Assembly: GCF_027922005.1 (NCBI RefSeq)
Contig: NZ_BSEV01000024.1
Span: forward strand, 58,400-122,399
From: Streptosporangium carneum
GTDB taxonomy: Bacteria > Actinomycetota > Actinomycetes > Streptosporangiales > Streptosporangiaceae
DNA length: 64,000 nt
Direction: 5' to 3'
Shown here one piece after another: positions 50,645 to 58,813 of the stretch; position 1 is the first letter of the stretch; each line of letters begins with the position of its first letter. Both the position numbers and the translations under genes were made by a program. The notes under the pieces are model-generated. The model was not told where the DNA came from, ran no database searches, and was given only the letters and a program-made list of their open reading frames with translations.

Positions 50645-52816
50645 GTGACGAGCTTCGACGAGCCGCTGACCAAGGCGCTTGACCCCAAGACCGCCAAGCT
50701 GCTGGAGAGCGTCCTCGATCTGCGCACCGTGGGTGACCTGCTGCGGCACTACCCCCGGCGTTACGCGGAGCGGGGCGAGCTGACCGACCTCGAGGACCTC
50801 CGGGTCGACGAGCACGTCACCGTGGTCGGCGAGGTCACCAGGGCCATGCGCAGGCCGATGCGCAACAAGGGCGGCACCTGGCTCGAGGTCGAGGTCGTCG
50901 ACGGCCGCCGCAGCAAGATCTACCTGTCCTTCTTCGGCAAGGCCTCCCACATCGCGGAGACGCGGCTGCGGCCCGGCACGCGCGGAATGTTCGCGGGGAA
51001 GGTCGGCGCGTTCGGCCAGGGCGACAAGCGCAGGTGGCAGCTGTCGCATCCCGAGTTCGAGATGTTCGACGAGAGCGACGCCGCCGCGGAGAAGTTCGCC
51101 GCCGCGCTGGTGCCGATCTACCCGGCGGGCAAGGACGTGACCCCGTGGGCCATCCGCAGGGCGCTGGGCGTCCTCCTCGACACCCTCGAGCCCCTCGACG
51201 ACCCGCTCCCCGCCGACCTGCGGGCCAAGCACAACCTGCCCGGCCTGGCGGAGGCGCTCCTGGCCGTCCACAGGCCGCGTGACCACGCAGACGTCTCCAG
51301 GGCGCGCAAGCGGCTGAAGTTCGACGAGGCGTTCCTGCTGCAGGCGGTGCTGCTGCAGCGCCGGATGGCGGCCTCCTCCTGGCCCGCGACCCCCAGGCCC
51401 GCGCGGGGCGACGGGTTGCTCGCCGACTTCGACGCACGCCTGCCGTTCCAGCTCACCGAGGGCCAGCGGGACGTGGGGGAGGAGATCGCCGCCGACCTCG
51501 CCCTGGCCCACCCCATGCACCGGCTGCTCCAGGGCGAGGTCGGCGCGGGCAAGACGGTCGTCGCGCTGCGCGCCATGCTCCAGGTGGTCGACGCGGGAGG
51601 GCAGGCCGTGCTCCTGGCGCCCACGGAGGTGCTCGCCCAGCAGCACCACAGGTCGATCTCGGCCATGCTCGGCGACCTGGCCGCGGGCGGGATGTTCGGC
51701 GGTACGGCGGTCGCCCTCCTCACCGGCTCGCTCGGCGCGGCGGCCCGCCGTTCCGCCATGCTCGACGCCGCCTCCGGCGCGGCCGGGATCGTGGTCGGCA
51801 CCCACGCCGTGCTCCAGGAGCGCGTGCAGTTCGCCGACCTCGGCCTGGTCGTGGTCGACGAGCAGCACAGGTTCGGCGTCGAGCAGCGCGACGCGCTCAG
51901 GGAGAAGGCCGGGGGAGGGCGGCCGCACGTGCTGGTCATGACCGCCACCCCGATCCCGCGCACGGTCGCCATGACCGTCTTCGGCGACCTCACGGTCTCC
52001 ACGCTGTCCCAGCTGCCCTCAGGACGCGCGCCGATCACCACGCACGTGGTGCCCGCCGCGGAGAAGCCCCACTTCCTCGACCGGGCCTGGACCAGGCTGC
52101 GGGAGGAGGTCGAGCTGGGGCGGCAGGCTTACATCGTCTGCCCGCGCATCGGCGACCTGGAGGGCGACGAGGGCGACCTGTCCAAGGACGACGACGAGCG
52201 CCGTCCGCCGCTCGCGGTGCTTGAGACGGCCGAGACGCTGTCGCAGGGGCCGCTGCTGGGGCTCCGTACGGCGGTGCTCCACGGCAAGCTCCCCCCGGAG
52301 GAGAAGGACGCCGTGATGCGGGCCTTCAGCCGGGGCGAGACCGACGTCCTGGTGGCGACCACGGTCATCGAGGTCGGCGTCGACGTCCCCAACTCCTCGG
52401 TCATGGTCATCATGGACGCCGACAGGTTCGGCGTCTCGCAGCTCCACCAGCTGCGGGGCCGGGTCGGCCGTGGCGGGCTGCCGGGGCTGTGCCTGCTGGT
52501 GACGGAGTCCCTGGGCGGCACTCCGGCCCGCGACCGGCTCGACGCGGTCGCCTCGACCCTTGACGGCTTCGAGCTGTCCCGCGTCGACCTGGAGCAGCGC
52601 AGGGAGGGCGACGTGCTGGGCGTCGCCCAGTCGGGCCGCAGGTCGTCCCTGAAGCTGCTGCAGCTCCTGCGGGACGAGGACGTCATCCACACCGCCCGGC
52701 TGGACGCCGAGACCATGCTGGCGGCCGACCCCGACCTCGCGGGGCACGCGATGCTCAAGTCGGAGATCGACAGGCTGCTGGCCGACGAGCGCGCGGAGTA
52801 CCTCGAGAAGACCTGA
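50645..52816 (+). CDS. recG: ATP-dependent DNA helicase RecG
   Basis: This 723-aa superfamily 2 helicase remodels stalled replication forks and Holliday junctions. An N-terminal wedge/OB domain (about 55-150) precedes the helicase core: Walker A GEVGAGKTVVAL near 300, DEQH box VVDEQHRFG, motif III MTATPIPRT, and motif VI QLRGRVGRGG. The C-terminal TRG segment is present. A GTG start is used. It lies in the DAK2-recG-rsmD-coaD order common in bacteria. Confidence 0.96.
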   Translation: MTSFDEPLTKALDPKTAKLLESVLDLRTVGDLLRHYPRRYAERGELTDLEDLRVDEHVTVVGEVTRAMRRPMRNKGGTWLEVEVVDGRRSKIYLSFFGKASHIAETRLRPGTRGMFAGKVGAFGQGDKRRWQLSHPEFEMFDESDAAAEKFAAALVPIYPAGKDVTPWAIRRALGVLLDTLEPLDDPLPADLRAKHNLPGLAEALLAVHRPRDHADVSRARKRLKFDEAFLLQAVLLQRRMAASSWPATPRPARGDGLLADFDARLPFQLTEGQRDVGEEIAADLALAHPMHRLLQGEVGAGKTVVALRAMLQVVDAGGQAVLLAPTEVLAQQHHRSISAMLGDLAAGGMFGGTAVALLTGSLGAAARRSAMLDAASGAAGIVVGTHAVLQERVQFADLGLVVVDEQHRFGVEQRDALREKAGGGRPHVLVMTATPIPRTVAMTVFGDLTVSTLSQLPSGRAPITTHVVPAAEKPHFLDRAWTRLREEVELGRQAYIVCPRIGDLEGDEGDLSKDDDERRPPLAVLETAETLSQGPLLGLRTAVLHGKLPPEEKDAVMRAFSRGETDVLVATTVIEVGVDVPNSSVMVIMDADRFGVSQLHQLRGRVGRGGLPGLCLLVTESLGGTPARDRLDAVASTLDGFELSRVDLEQRREGDVLGVAQSGRRSSLKLLQLLRDEDVIHTARLDAETMLAADPDLAGHAMLKSEIDRLLADERAEYLEKT

Positions 52817-52847
52817 GGCGGGCGCGGAGGGGGGCGAACGCCCAACT

Positions 52848-52881
52848 GCGGGGACGGCCTCCCCCCGAATGCCGTCCCCGC
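52848..52881 (+). terminator. recG terminator hairpin
   Basis: GCGGGGACGGC (52848-52858) and GCCGTCCCCGC (52871-52881) form an 11-bp perfect stem with a 12-nt loop, 32 bp after the stop. Confidence 0.75.
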
Positions 52882-53273
52882 CTGGGCCCACTCTCGGGTC
52901 AGGTGCCGAGAGTACCGGCGTGCGGAAGGGCTCACGATCACGCCGGTCGGCCTCCTTCTGGGTCACGTGAAGGCCGCAGGACTCATCATGCAAGGCCCGG
53001 CGGCCGGGTGGAACGACCCTTGCGCTTTCGTCGCCACTCCTTGCCCACTCTTGACCTAGATCACCTTCCCGGACCCTTTTGACCTGGGGTTATGTGATGC
53101 GTCGCGACACGCCGGGCTGCGGGGAGAGGGGGCGCGGCGGGCGGCGGGCGGCATGGTGACGGGGCAGCGGCGGGGCAGCGGCGGGACCGCGGCGGGACCG
53201 CGGCGGGACTGCGGTGGGACAAAAGGGGCGGGAGGCCGCGAGCGAAGCCGCGGCGCGCTGGGACAATGGGCCG
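52882..53273 (+). other. Gap between recG and rsmD
   Basis: No gene is supported on either strand. Two TTGACC boxes occur near 53051 and 53080, the latter followed by GGGGTTATGTGATG, and may belong to the rsmD promoter. From about 53123 to 53225 the DNA is a run of irregular GGCGGGC/GCGGCGGGAC repeats (roughly 10-14 bp). Confidence 0.4.
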
Positions 53274-53843
53274 GTGAGTCGAGTCATCGCGGGAAGCGCA
53301 GGAGGACGACGGCTGGCCGTGCCGCCGGGCAGGGGCACCCGCCCCACGAGCGACCGGGCCAGAGAGGGGATCTTCTCCACCGTGGGATCGCTGCTGGGCT
53401 CGCTGGACGGGGCGAGGGTGCTGGACCTGTACGCCGGATCGGGCGCGGTCGGCCTCGAGGCGCTGTCGCGGGGGGCGGTCCACGCGCTGCTCGTCGAGTC
53501 GGACGCCAAGGCGGTCAGGACGATCAGGGCGAACATCGCCGCTCTCGGCCTCCCCGGAGCCGAGCTCGCGGCGGACCGGGTGGAGCGGGTGCTCGAACGG
53601 GGCGCGGCGGAGCCGTACGACCTGGTGTTCGCCGACCCGCCGTACGCGGTGGGCGCGGAGGCGGTCGACGCCGTGCTCGGGCAGTTGCGGGACAGGGGCT
53701 GGCTGGCGCAGGACGCGCTGGTCGCGGTGGAACGGGAGAGCCGGGGGAAGGACCTGGTGTGGCCCAGCGGATACGAAGAGGAGAGGGTCCGTCGTTACGG
53801 CGAAGCGTCCGTTTGGTACGGTCGCGCCGCCGGAAATCCATAG
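53274..53843 (+). CDS. rsmD: 16S rRNA m2G966 methyltransferase
   Basis: This 189-aa enzyme methylates G966 of 16S rRNA. It shows the N-terminal MSRVIAGSAGGRRLAVP, RPTSDRAREGIFS, the SAM motif VLDLYAGSGAVGLEALSRGA and the catalytic DPPY in LVFADPPY. The GTG at 53274 gives the family's normal start; an upstream GTG lies in repeats. CoaD follows 16 bp later. Confidence 0.93.
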   Translation: MSRVIAGSAGGRRLAVPPGRGTRPTSDRAREGIFSTVGSLLGSLDGARVLDLYAGSGAVGLEALSRGAVHALLVESDAKAVRTIRANIAALGLPGAELAADRVERVLERGAAEPYDLVFADPPYAVGAEAVDAVLGQLRDRGWLAQDALVAVERESRGKDLVWPSGYEEERVRRYGEASVWYGRAAGNP

Positions 53844-53859
53844 AGCAGGGGGTTTCGCC

Positions 53860-54336
53860 TTGCGTCGCGTTGTCTGTCCGGGATCGTTTGATCCCGTTAC
53901 CAACGGCCACCTGGACATCATCGGCCGGGCCTCCCGCCAGTACGACGAGGTCGTCGTGGCCGTGCTGATCAACATCGAGAAGAAGAGCCTGTTCACGGTC
54001 GAGGAGCGGATCGAGATGCTCCAGACCGTGACCAAGGAGTACGGCAACGTACGCGTGGACAAGTTCCACGGCCTGCTGGTGGACTACTGCAGACAGCAGG
54101 AGATCCCGGCCATCGTCAAGGGACTGCGGGCGATCAGCGACTTCGACTACGAGCTCCAGATGGCCCAGCTCAACTACCGGATGTCCGGGGTGGAGACGCT
54201 GTTCATGGCGACGGGCCCCGAGGTGTCGTTCCTGTCCTCGAGCCGCATCAAGGAGATCGTCAGGTACGGCGGGAGCGTGGCCGGCCTGGTCCCCGATCTC
54301 GTCCAGGAACTCCTGGTCGAACGGCTCAGGGGCTAG
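53860..54336 (+). CDS. coaD: Phosphopantetheine adenylyltransferase
   Basis: This 158-aa enzyme makes dephospho-CoA from phosphopantetheine and ATP. The nucleotidyltransferase motif is SFDPVTNGHLDI (His17) and the ISSS-like segment reads FLSSSRIKE. A TTG start is used, with AGCAGGGGG upstream. It is next to rsmD as in most bacteria. Confidence 0.96.
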   Translation: MRRVVCPGSFDPVTNGHLDIIGRASRQYDEVVVAVLINIEKKSLFTVEERIEMLQTVTKEYGNVRVDKFHGLLVDYCRQQEIPAIVKGLRAISDFDYELQMAQLNYRMSGVETLFMATGPEVSFLSSSRIKEIVRYGGSVAGLVPDLVQELLVERLRG

Positions 54337-54384
54337 GTCCTGGTATTCTCTTGTTTCTGCCTTGCACGACGGCGTTGATTCGCC

Positions 54385-54957
54385 ATGCCTAATGAGAGTG
54401 GAATGACTCCGCACAACCTCGACCCCCGCGCCCCATGGGTGATCTCCACCCATGATCTGGGGCGGAGACCAGGGACGATGCGTCGGATGCATCTCACTCT
54501 CCCGGCACCGGCGGACATCGGCGTCGACATGATCGGTGTCCCCAGGGACGCCGATGTCGAGCTGGACATCCGGCTTGAAGCGGTCATGGAGGGTGTGCTC
54601 GTCACGGGCACGGCGCAGGCCCCGCTGCGGGGGGAGTGCGCACGCTGCCTGGAGGACGTCGTCTCGGACACCGAGGTGAGCTTCCAGGAGTTGTTCCTCT
54701 ACTCGGCAGAGGATGCTGCCGAGGACGACTCGCTTCTCGACGGTGAACTGCTCGACCTCGAACCCGCGTTCCGTGACGCGGTGGTGCTCACACTGCCGCT
54801 GAGCCCGGTCTGCAGTGAAGACTGCGCCGGGCTCTGCTCGGAGTGCGGGATCAGGCTGGCCGACGCCGAGCCTGGTCACCGGCACGAGGTCGTCGACGCC
54901 CGTTGGGCCAAGTTGCAGGGTCTGGTTCCGGAACATAACAACGATCAGGAGAGCTGA
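54385..54957 (+). CDS. DUF177/YceD-family protein
   Basis: This 190-aa protein has the DUF177 domain (about 30-170) with CARCLED and a second Cys cluster (CSEDCAGLCSECG) that could bind zinc. YceD-type proteins are universally linked to rpmF and are implicated in 23S rRNA maturation. It overlaps nothing; rpmF starts 1 bp after its stop. Confidence 0.92.
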   Translation: MPNESGMTPHNLDPRAPWVISTHDLGRRPGTMRRMHLTLPAPADIGVDMIGVPRDADVELDIRLEAVMEGVLVTGTAQAPLRGECARCLEDVVSDTEVSFQELFLYSAEDAAEDDSLLDGELLDLEPAFRDAVVLTLPLSPVCSEDCAGLCSECGIRLADAEPGHRHEVVDARWAKLQGLVPEHNNDQES

Positions 54958-54958
54958 C

Positions 54959-55138
54959 GTGGCTGTCCCCAAGCGCAAGATGTCGCGGAGCAACACTCGC
55001 TCCCGCAGGTCGCAGTGGAAGGCCGCCGCGGTTTCGCTCGTGAGCTGCCCCCAGTGCCGCTCGCCGAAGCGTCCGCACGTGGCGTGCCCCTCCTGCGGCA
55101 CTTACAACCGCCGTCAGGTGATCGAGCCCTCCGCCTGA
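54959..55138 (+). CDS. rpmF: 50S ribosomal protein L32
   Basis: This 59-aa protein starts at a GTG with AGGAGAG upstream. VAVPKRKMSRSNTRSRRSQW is the basic N-terminus and the zinc ligands are in CPQC and CPSCG, so it is the zinc-binding form, like L28 above. Confidence 0.96.
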   Translation: MAVPKRKMSRSNTRSRRSQWKAAAVSLVSCPQCRSPKRPHVACPSCGTYNRRQVIEPSA

Positions 55139-55230
55139 TCGCATTCTGACCGACGGGCGCCGGCCGGATCCTTCCGGCACCGGCCGGCTGACCGTTCGCG
55201 CTTCAATGCGATGGCGGACCGCCCGCGGCT

Positions 55231-55280
55231 GTGGTGGACGCCGGGGTCCGCATGACGCGTACCCTCCCGGCGTCCACCAC
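55231..55280 (+). promoter_or_regulatory. Perfect 15-bp hairpin in the rnc leader
   Basis: GTGGTGGACGCCGGG (55231-55245) and CCCGGCGTCCACCAC (55266-55280) pair perfectly around a 20-nt loop, 69 bp before rnc. It may be a terminator for rpmF or an RNase III cleavage site for autoregulation of rnc. A shorter GC hairpin follows rpmF directly (55151-55190). Confidence 0.6.
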
Positions 55281-55348
55281 GTCTTCGGGCACTTCTCGCC
55301 CACTTCTTCGCCATCGCGCATTCGACGAGAGACGTGCGAGGAGAAGAC

Positions 55349-56083
55349 GTGGGTATGAGCAGCGTTAAGCCGGTGGCCGTCGAGTTCGTCAGGGACGAGA
55401 TCGAGCGGCTCCTTTCCGTCCGCCTGGACGTGGCGATCCTGGAGCGGGCGCTGACCCATCGCTCCTACGCCTACGAGAACGGCGGCCTGCCGACCAACGA
55501 GCGCCTGGAGTTCCTCGGCGACTCCGTGCTCGGCCTGGTGGTCACCGACACCCTCTACCGCAACCACCCCGACCTGCCCGAGGGGCAGCTGGCCAAGCTC
55601 AGGGCCGCGGTGGTCAACATGCGCGCGCTCGCGGGCGTCGCCCGCACCCTCGGCCTGGGACGCTTCCTGCGGCTCGGCAGGGGCGAGGAGGGCACGGGAG
55701 GGCGCGACAAGTCGTCGATCCTCGCCGACACCCTCGAGGCGCTGATCGGCTCCGTGTACGTCGACAGGGGCCTGGACGAGGCCTTCCGCGTCGTCCACCT
55801 GCTCTTCGACCCCCTCATCACCCGCTCGGCCTCGCTGGGCGCCGGGCTCGACTGGAAGACCTCGCTCCAGGAGCTCACCGCCTCCGAGTCGCTCGGCGTG
55901 CCCGAGTACCACGTCGAGGAGAGCGGTCCCGACCACGCCAAGTCCTTCACCGCGGTCGTCAGGGTCGGCGGCGAGGAATACGGCTCAGGCTCGGGACGCT
56001 CGAAGAAGGAGGCCGAGCAGCAGGCCGCCGAGGCGGCCTGGACCCGGATCCGCCAGGACCGTGACAAGCGCGAGGCCAGCTGA
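55349..56083 (+). CDS. rnc: Ribonuclease III
   Basis: This 244-aa enzyme cleaves double-stranded RNA in rRNA processing and mRNA control. The signature NERLEFLGDSVLGLVV (about 48-63) contains the catalytic acidic residues, a second acidic pair is in DTLEALIGSVYVDRG, and a dsRNA-binding domain (about 165-238) ends the protein. GGAG lies 5 bp before GTG 55349; ATG 55355 and GTG 55334 are alternatives. The Streptomyces orthologue (absB) influences antibiotic production. Confidence 0.95.
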   Translation: MGMSSVKPVAVEFVRDEIERLLSVRLDVAILERALTHRSYAYENGGLPTNERLEFLGDSVLGLVVTDTLYRNHPDLPEGQLAKLRAAVVNMRALAGVARTLGLGRFLRLGRGEEGTGGRDKSSILADTLEALIGSVYVDRGLDEAFRVVHLLFDPLITRSASLGAGLDWKTSLQELTASESLGVPEYHVEESGPDHAKSFTAVVRVGGEEYGSGSGRSKKEAEQQAAEAAWTRIRQDRDKREAS

Positions 56084-56228
56084 CCCGCCGGCGGGCGGCG
56101 ACCGGCCGAGAGCCGGTGTGAGAGGCCTGCGCGGCAGGCGGAGGAGGCCGGCTGACCCGTCGGCCGGTACAAGCGCGACAGACCGGCGTGCCCGTCTCCG
56201 GGAGGCCGGTCCGCCCGAGGAGGGGTGC

Positions 56229-57095
56229 ATGCCCGAGTTGCCCGAGGTCGAGGTCGTCCGGCGAGGCCTGGAACGCTGGGTGTCAGGCCGGGTCGTCGCC
56301 CACGCCGAGGTGCTCCACCCGCGGGCCATCCGGCGCCACCTCCCCGGGGCCGAGGAGTTCGCCTCCCGCCTCAAGGGCCGCACGGTCGGTTCCGCCGAGC
56401 GCCGGGGCAAGTACCTCTGGCTGCCGCTCGACGGCTCCGACGCGATCCTCGCCCACCTCGGCATGAGCGGCCAGCTGCTGGTCGTCGAGCCGGACTCGGC
56501 GCCGGAGAGGCACCTGCGGATCCGGATCGCCTTCGCCGACGGCGGCCCCGACCTGCGCTTCGTCGACCAGCGGACCTTCGGGCACGTGCTGGTGACCCCG
56601 ATGGCCCACTCGGTGGGCAGGCCGGTTCCCGAGCCGATCACGCACATCGCGGCCGACCCGTTCGAGGAGCACTTCGACGAGGACCTGTTCGCCCGCCGCC
56701 TGCGCGCCAGGCAGACCGAGGTCAAGCGGGCCCTGCTGGACCAGTCGCTGATCAGCGGGGTCGGCAACATCTACGCCGACGAGGCTCTCTGGCGGGCGCG
56801 GCTGCACGGCACCAGGGCGACCGGCGCGCTGACCGGGCCGAAGATCTCCGAGCTGCTGGGCGCGGCCAGAGAGGTGATGACCGCCGCGCTGGCGGAGGGC
56901 GGCACGTCCTTCGACAGCCTCTACGTCAACGTCAACGGCGAGAGCGGCTACTTCGACCGCTCGCTGGCCGTCTACGGCAGGCGGGACGAACCGTGCCGCA
57001 GGTGCGGCGCCCCGATCGTCAGGGAGTCGTTCATGAACCGTTCCTCCTACAGCTGCCCCCGCTGCCAGCCCCGGCCGAGGAAGGTGAGGGCGTGA
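56229..57095 (+). CDS. mutM: Formamidopyrimidine-DNA glycosylase
   Basis: This 288-aa bifunctional glycosylase/AP lyase removes 8-oxoguanine. It has the catalytic PELPEVEVV N-terminus (Pro2 nucleophile, Glu3), RRGKYLWLPL with the beta-hairpin Lys, the H2TH motif LLDQSLISGVGNIYADEALW and a C-terminal zinc finger (CRRCG...CPRC). GAGGAGGGG precedes the ATG. The stop overlaps the acylphosphatase GTG by 4 bp. Confidence 0.97.
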   Translation: MPELPEVEVVRRGLERWVSGRVVAHAEVLHPRAIRRHLPGAEEFASRLKGRTVGSAERRGKYLWLPLDGSDAILAHLGMSGQLLVVEPDSAPERHLRIRIAFADGGPDLRFVDQRTFGHVLVTPMAHSVGRPVPEPITHIAADPFEEHFDEDLFARRLRARQTEVKRALLDQSLISGVGNIYADEALWRARLHGTRATGALTGPKISELLGAAREVMTAALAEGGTSFDSLYVNVNGESGYFDRSLAVYGRRDEPCRRCGAPIVRESFMNRSSYSCPRCQPRPRKVRA

Positions 57096-57367
57096 CGGAC
57101 GTCAGGCTGACCGCCTGGGTCAGGGGGCGCGTTCAGGGCGTGGGTTTCCGCTGGTGGACGCGGGCGAGAGCGCTCGAGCTCGGCCTGGCGGGCTGGGCGA
57201 GGAACACCGAGGACGGGCGCGTCGAGGTCGTGGCCGAGGGCGGCGAGGAGTCGTGCGCCGCACTGCTCGGCCTGCTCAGAGCCGGTGGGACGCCGGGCAG
57301 GGTCGACGCGGTCGTGGAGCGCTGGAGCGAGGCGAAGGGAAACCTTGCCGGTTTCGTTGAGCGCTAA
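57092..57367 (+). CDS. acyP: Acylphosphatase
   Basis: This 91-aa enzyme hydrolyses acyl phosphates. The active site is complete: Arg20 in GRVQGVGFRWW and Asn38 in WARNTEDGRVEV. GTGA overlap with mutM indicates translational coupling. It precedes smc in many actinomycetes. Confidence 0.95.
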   Translation: MTDVRLTAWVRGRVQGVGFRWWTRARALELGLAGWARNTEDGRVEVVAEGGEESCAALLGLLRAGGTPGRVDAVVERWSEAKGNLAGFVER

Positions 57368-57556
57368 CCGCTTCCTTGAACCACCCAAAATAGTGTATAT
57401 TTTACTGTCGAGAGTGCCCACTGGTGCATCCACACGGAGCGTTCAACTTGACCGCCCCTTCCACCGGTGCGACTCTTGATAAGAACCACGCGCACCCCTC
57501 CCGCGGCAAGAAGTGCGCGAACCAGTCTGGTCACTCAGCGTGGAGGACCCTTTACC
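57368..57556 (+). promoter_or_regulatory. Leader and promoter of the small coiled-coil gene
   Basis: An AT-rich patch AAAATAGTGTATATTTTACTG lies just after acyP, with TTGAAC 14 bp before TATATT. A second TTGACC occurs near 57449. The 5' leader would be 100-150 nt. GGAGGA lies 9 bp before the next start. Confidence 0.45.
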
Positions 57557-57751
57557 ATGGCGAAGGCTCTACTAGGCCACGTCGGCGGTCCTGACCCTCG
57601 GATGGTCTCGGAAATGCGCCGTCTCCAGCAGCGTGTCCGTGATCTCGAGGCGGAGCTCACCCGGCTCCAGGCCGAGAACGACGAACTCGCGGCCAGCAGC
57701 CGCGACGAGGCGTTCACCCGCCTGCAGGATCGTGAGCCGGTTCTCACTTAG
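57557..57751 (+). CDS. Small conserved-type coiled-coil protein (64 aa)
   Basis: The protein has an MAKALLGHVGGPDPRMVSEM start and then a regular heptad coiled coil (about 18-48: MRRLQQRVRDLEAELTRLQ, then ENDEL), ending in a short acidic tail. It looks like a compact leucine-zipper. I recall similar small proteins starting MAKALLG in other actinomycetes but know no function. It has its own leader and terminator, two genes from smc. Confidence 0.85.
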   Translation: MAKALLGHVGGPDPRMVSEMRRLQQRVRDLEAELTRLQAENDELAASSRDEAFTRLQDREPVLT

Positions 57752-57777
57752 AGACCGGGACGAAACACCCTATTTTC

Positions 57778-57802
57778 AGGGACGCCTCCTTGGGGCGTCC
57801 CT
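57778..57802. terminator. Terminator after the coiled-coil gene
   Basis: AGGGACGCC (57778-57786) pairs with GGCGTCCCT (57794-57802) around TCCTTGG. TATTTTC precedes it, so read on the minus strand it also ends in a U-rich run. Confidence 0.75.
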
Positions 57803-57894
57803 TGCCACGCCGGCCCTCACCGCATGCAGGATCATGTGCGGTGTGGCCGGCCATGTGGCGTGAGAGGCCACATCACCTCAGTGTGACGGGCGGC

Positions 57895-58689
57895 TCACAG
57901 GTGACGTGCGAAGAAGGCCAGCTGTTCGGGAAGCACCCGGCGGCGGTAGGCGGTGTCCTGGCATCCCGAGGAGATCCCGCCCTCCGTCGTGGCGCCGAGC
58001 GCCTTCAGCCCCTTCAGCATCGTCTCCGTCTGCGGAGCGCGATCGTCGCGTTCGCCGCAGCCCAGCCACACCGGGATGTCCACCAGCTCCCGCAGCGGCG
58101 CCCGCGCCGCGGTGACGTCCGGTGAGGTCGCGGCGACCGCACGGACCACTCCCGAGCCGAGCTGCGCGGCCAGCCTGAGGGCTTCGGCGCCTCCCGCGGC
58201 CCAGCCGAGCAGCCCGATCCGCCGGACGTCCAGCCCGCCGGCCTCCAGATGGGGCAGAAGGGCGCCGACGATGTCCGCCGACGGCCAGCCGTCGACGGAG
58301 GCGATCGCGAAACCCCCCGGGCTCGCGGCGAGATAGCGGTCGACCGCGTAGAGGTCGTACGGCGCGCGCGCGTCCCCCGGAGGCTCGGGAAGCATCACCA
58401 CCACCGGCACCGTGTCCCGCGCGGCCCGCGGCATCGCGACGATCACGCGACGGCCCTCCAGCGTGCCCTGCCTGCGTCCTGCCGTCCCGCCCGGCGGCGG
58501 CTCGGGCGTCGAACCGCAGACGACGCGGGTGTAGGCGCTCCTGACACCGCCCGGTCCCGCGACCAGCGCGGCCCCGCCGAGCCCCAGCACGCCCAGCCCG
58601 CCTCCCACGAGGAAGGCCCGCCGCCTGAAACGCCCCTCCCCGTCACGCGGCGCAGCCGGAGCCTCGCCCCCGCCCCGTTCCGCATCCAT
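57895..58689 (-). CDS. Alpha/beta-hydrolase relative lacking catalytic Ser and His
   Basis: This 264-aa protein has a Tat-like or anchor N-terminus (RFRRRAFLVGGGLGVLGLGG, about 20-40) and an alpha/beta-hydrolase domain (about 75-264) of the esterase D/mycolyltransferase-like type. At the nucleophile elbow it reads LLGWAAGG, with Ala164 where GWSxGG is expected, and the C-terminal segment reads SGCQDTAYRRR with Gln244 where His is expected. Asp215 remains. It is probably a pseudoenzyme or uses different chemistry. It is divergent from smc. Confidence 0.78.
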   Translation of the reverse strand: MDAERGGGEAPAAPRDGEGRFRRRAFLVGGGLGVLGLGGAALVAGPGGVRSAYTRVVCGSTPEPPPGGTAGRRQGTLEGRRVIVAMPRAARDTVPVVVMLPEPPGDARAPYDLYAVDRYLAASPGGFAIASVDGWPSADIVGALLPHLEAGGLDVRRIGLLGWAAGGAEALRLAAQLGSGVVRAVAATSPDVTAARAPLRELVDIPVWLGCGERDDRAPQTETMLKGLKALGATTEGGISSGCQDTAYRRRVLPEQLAFFARHL

Positions 58690-58813
58690 GCAGGGCACCA
58701 TAGGCGCTGAACAGGCGGACGCGGGTGAAGAACGGTAGTCTTCCCAGGCGAGAGCGGCCCGGTGGCAGGGAGAGGGCGCAGGACGCACACAAGCGCGGCG
58801 GACGGGGGGCGAC

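Noticed and set aside
52882..53273. Possible small RNA or gene between recG and rsmD
   Set aside because: Long frames here are shadows of repeats or of the downstream genes on the other strand; no structure beyond the recG terminator stands out.
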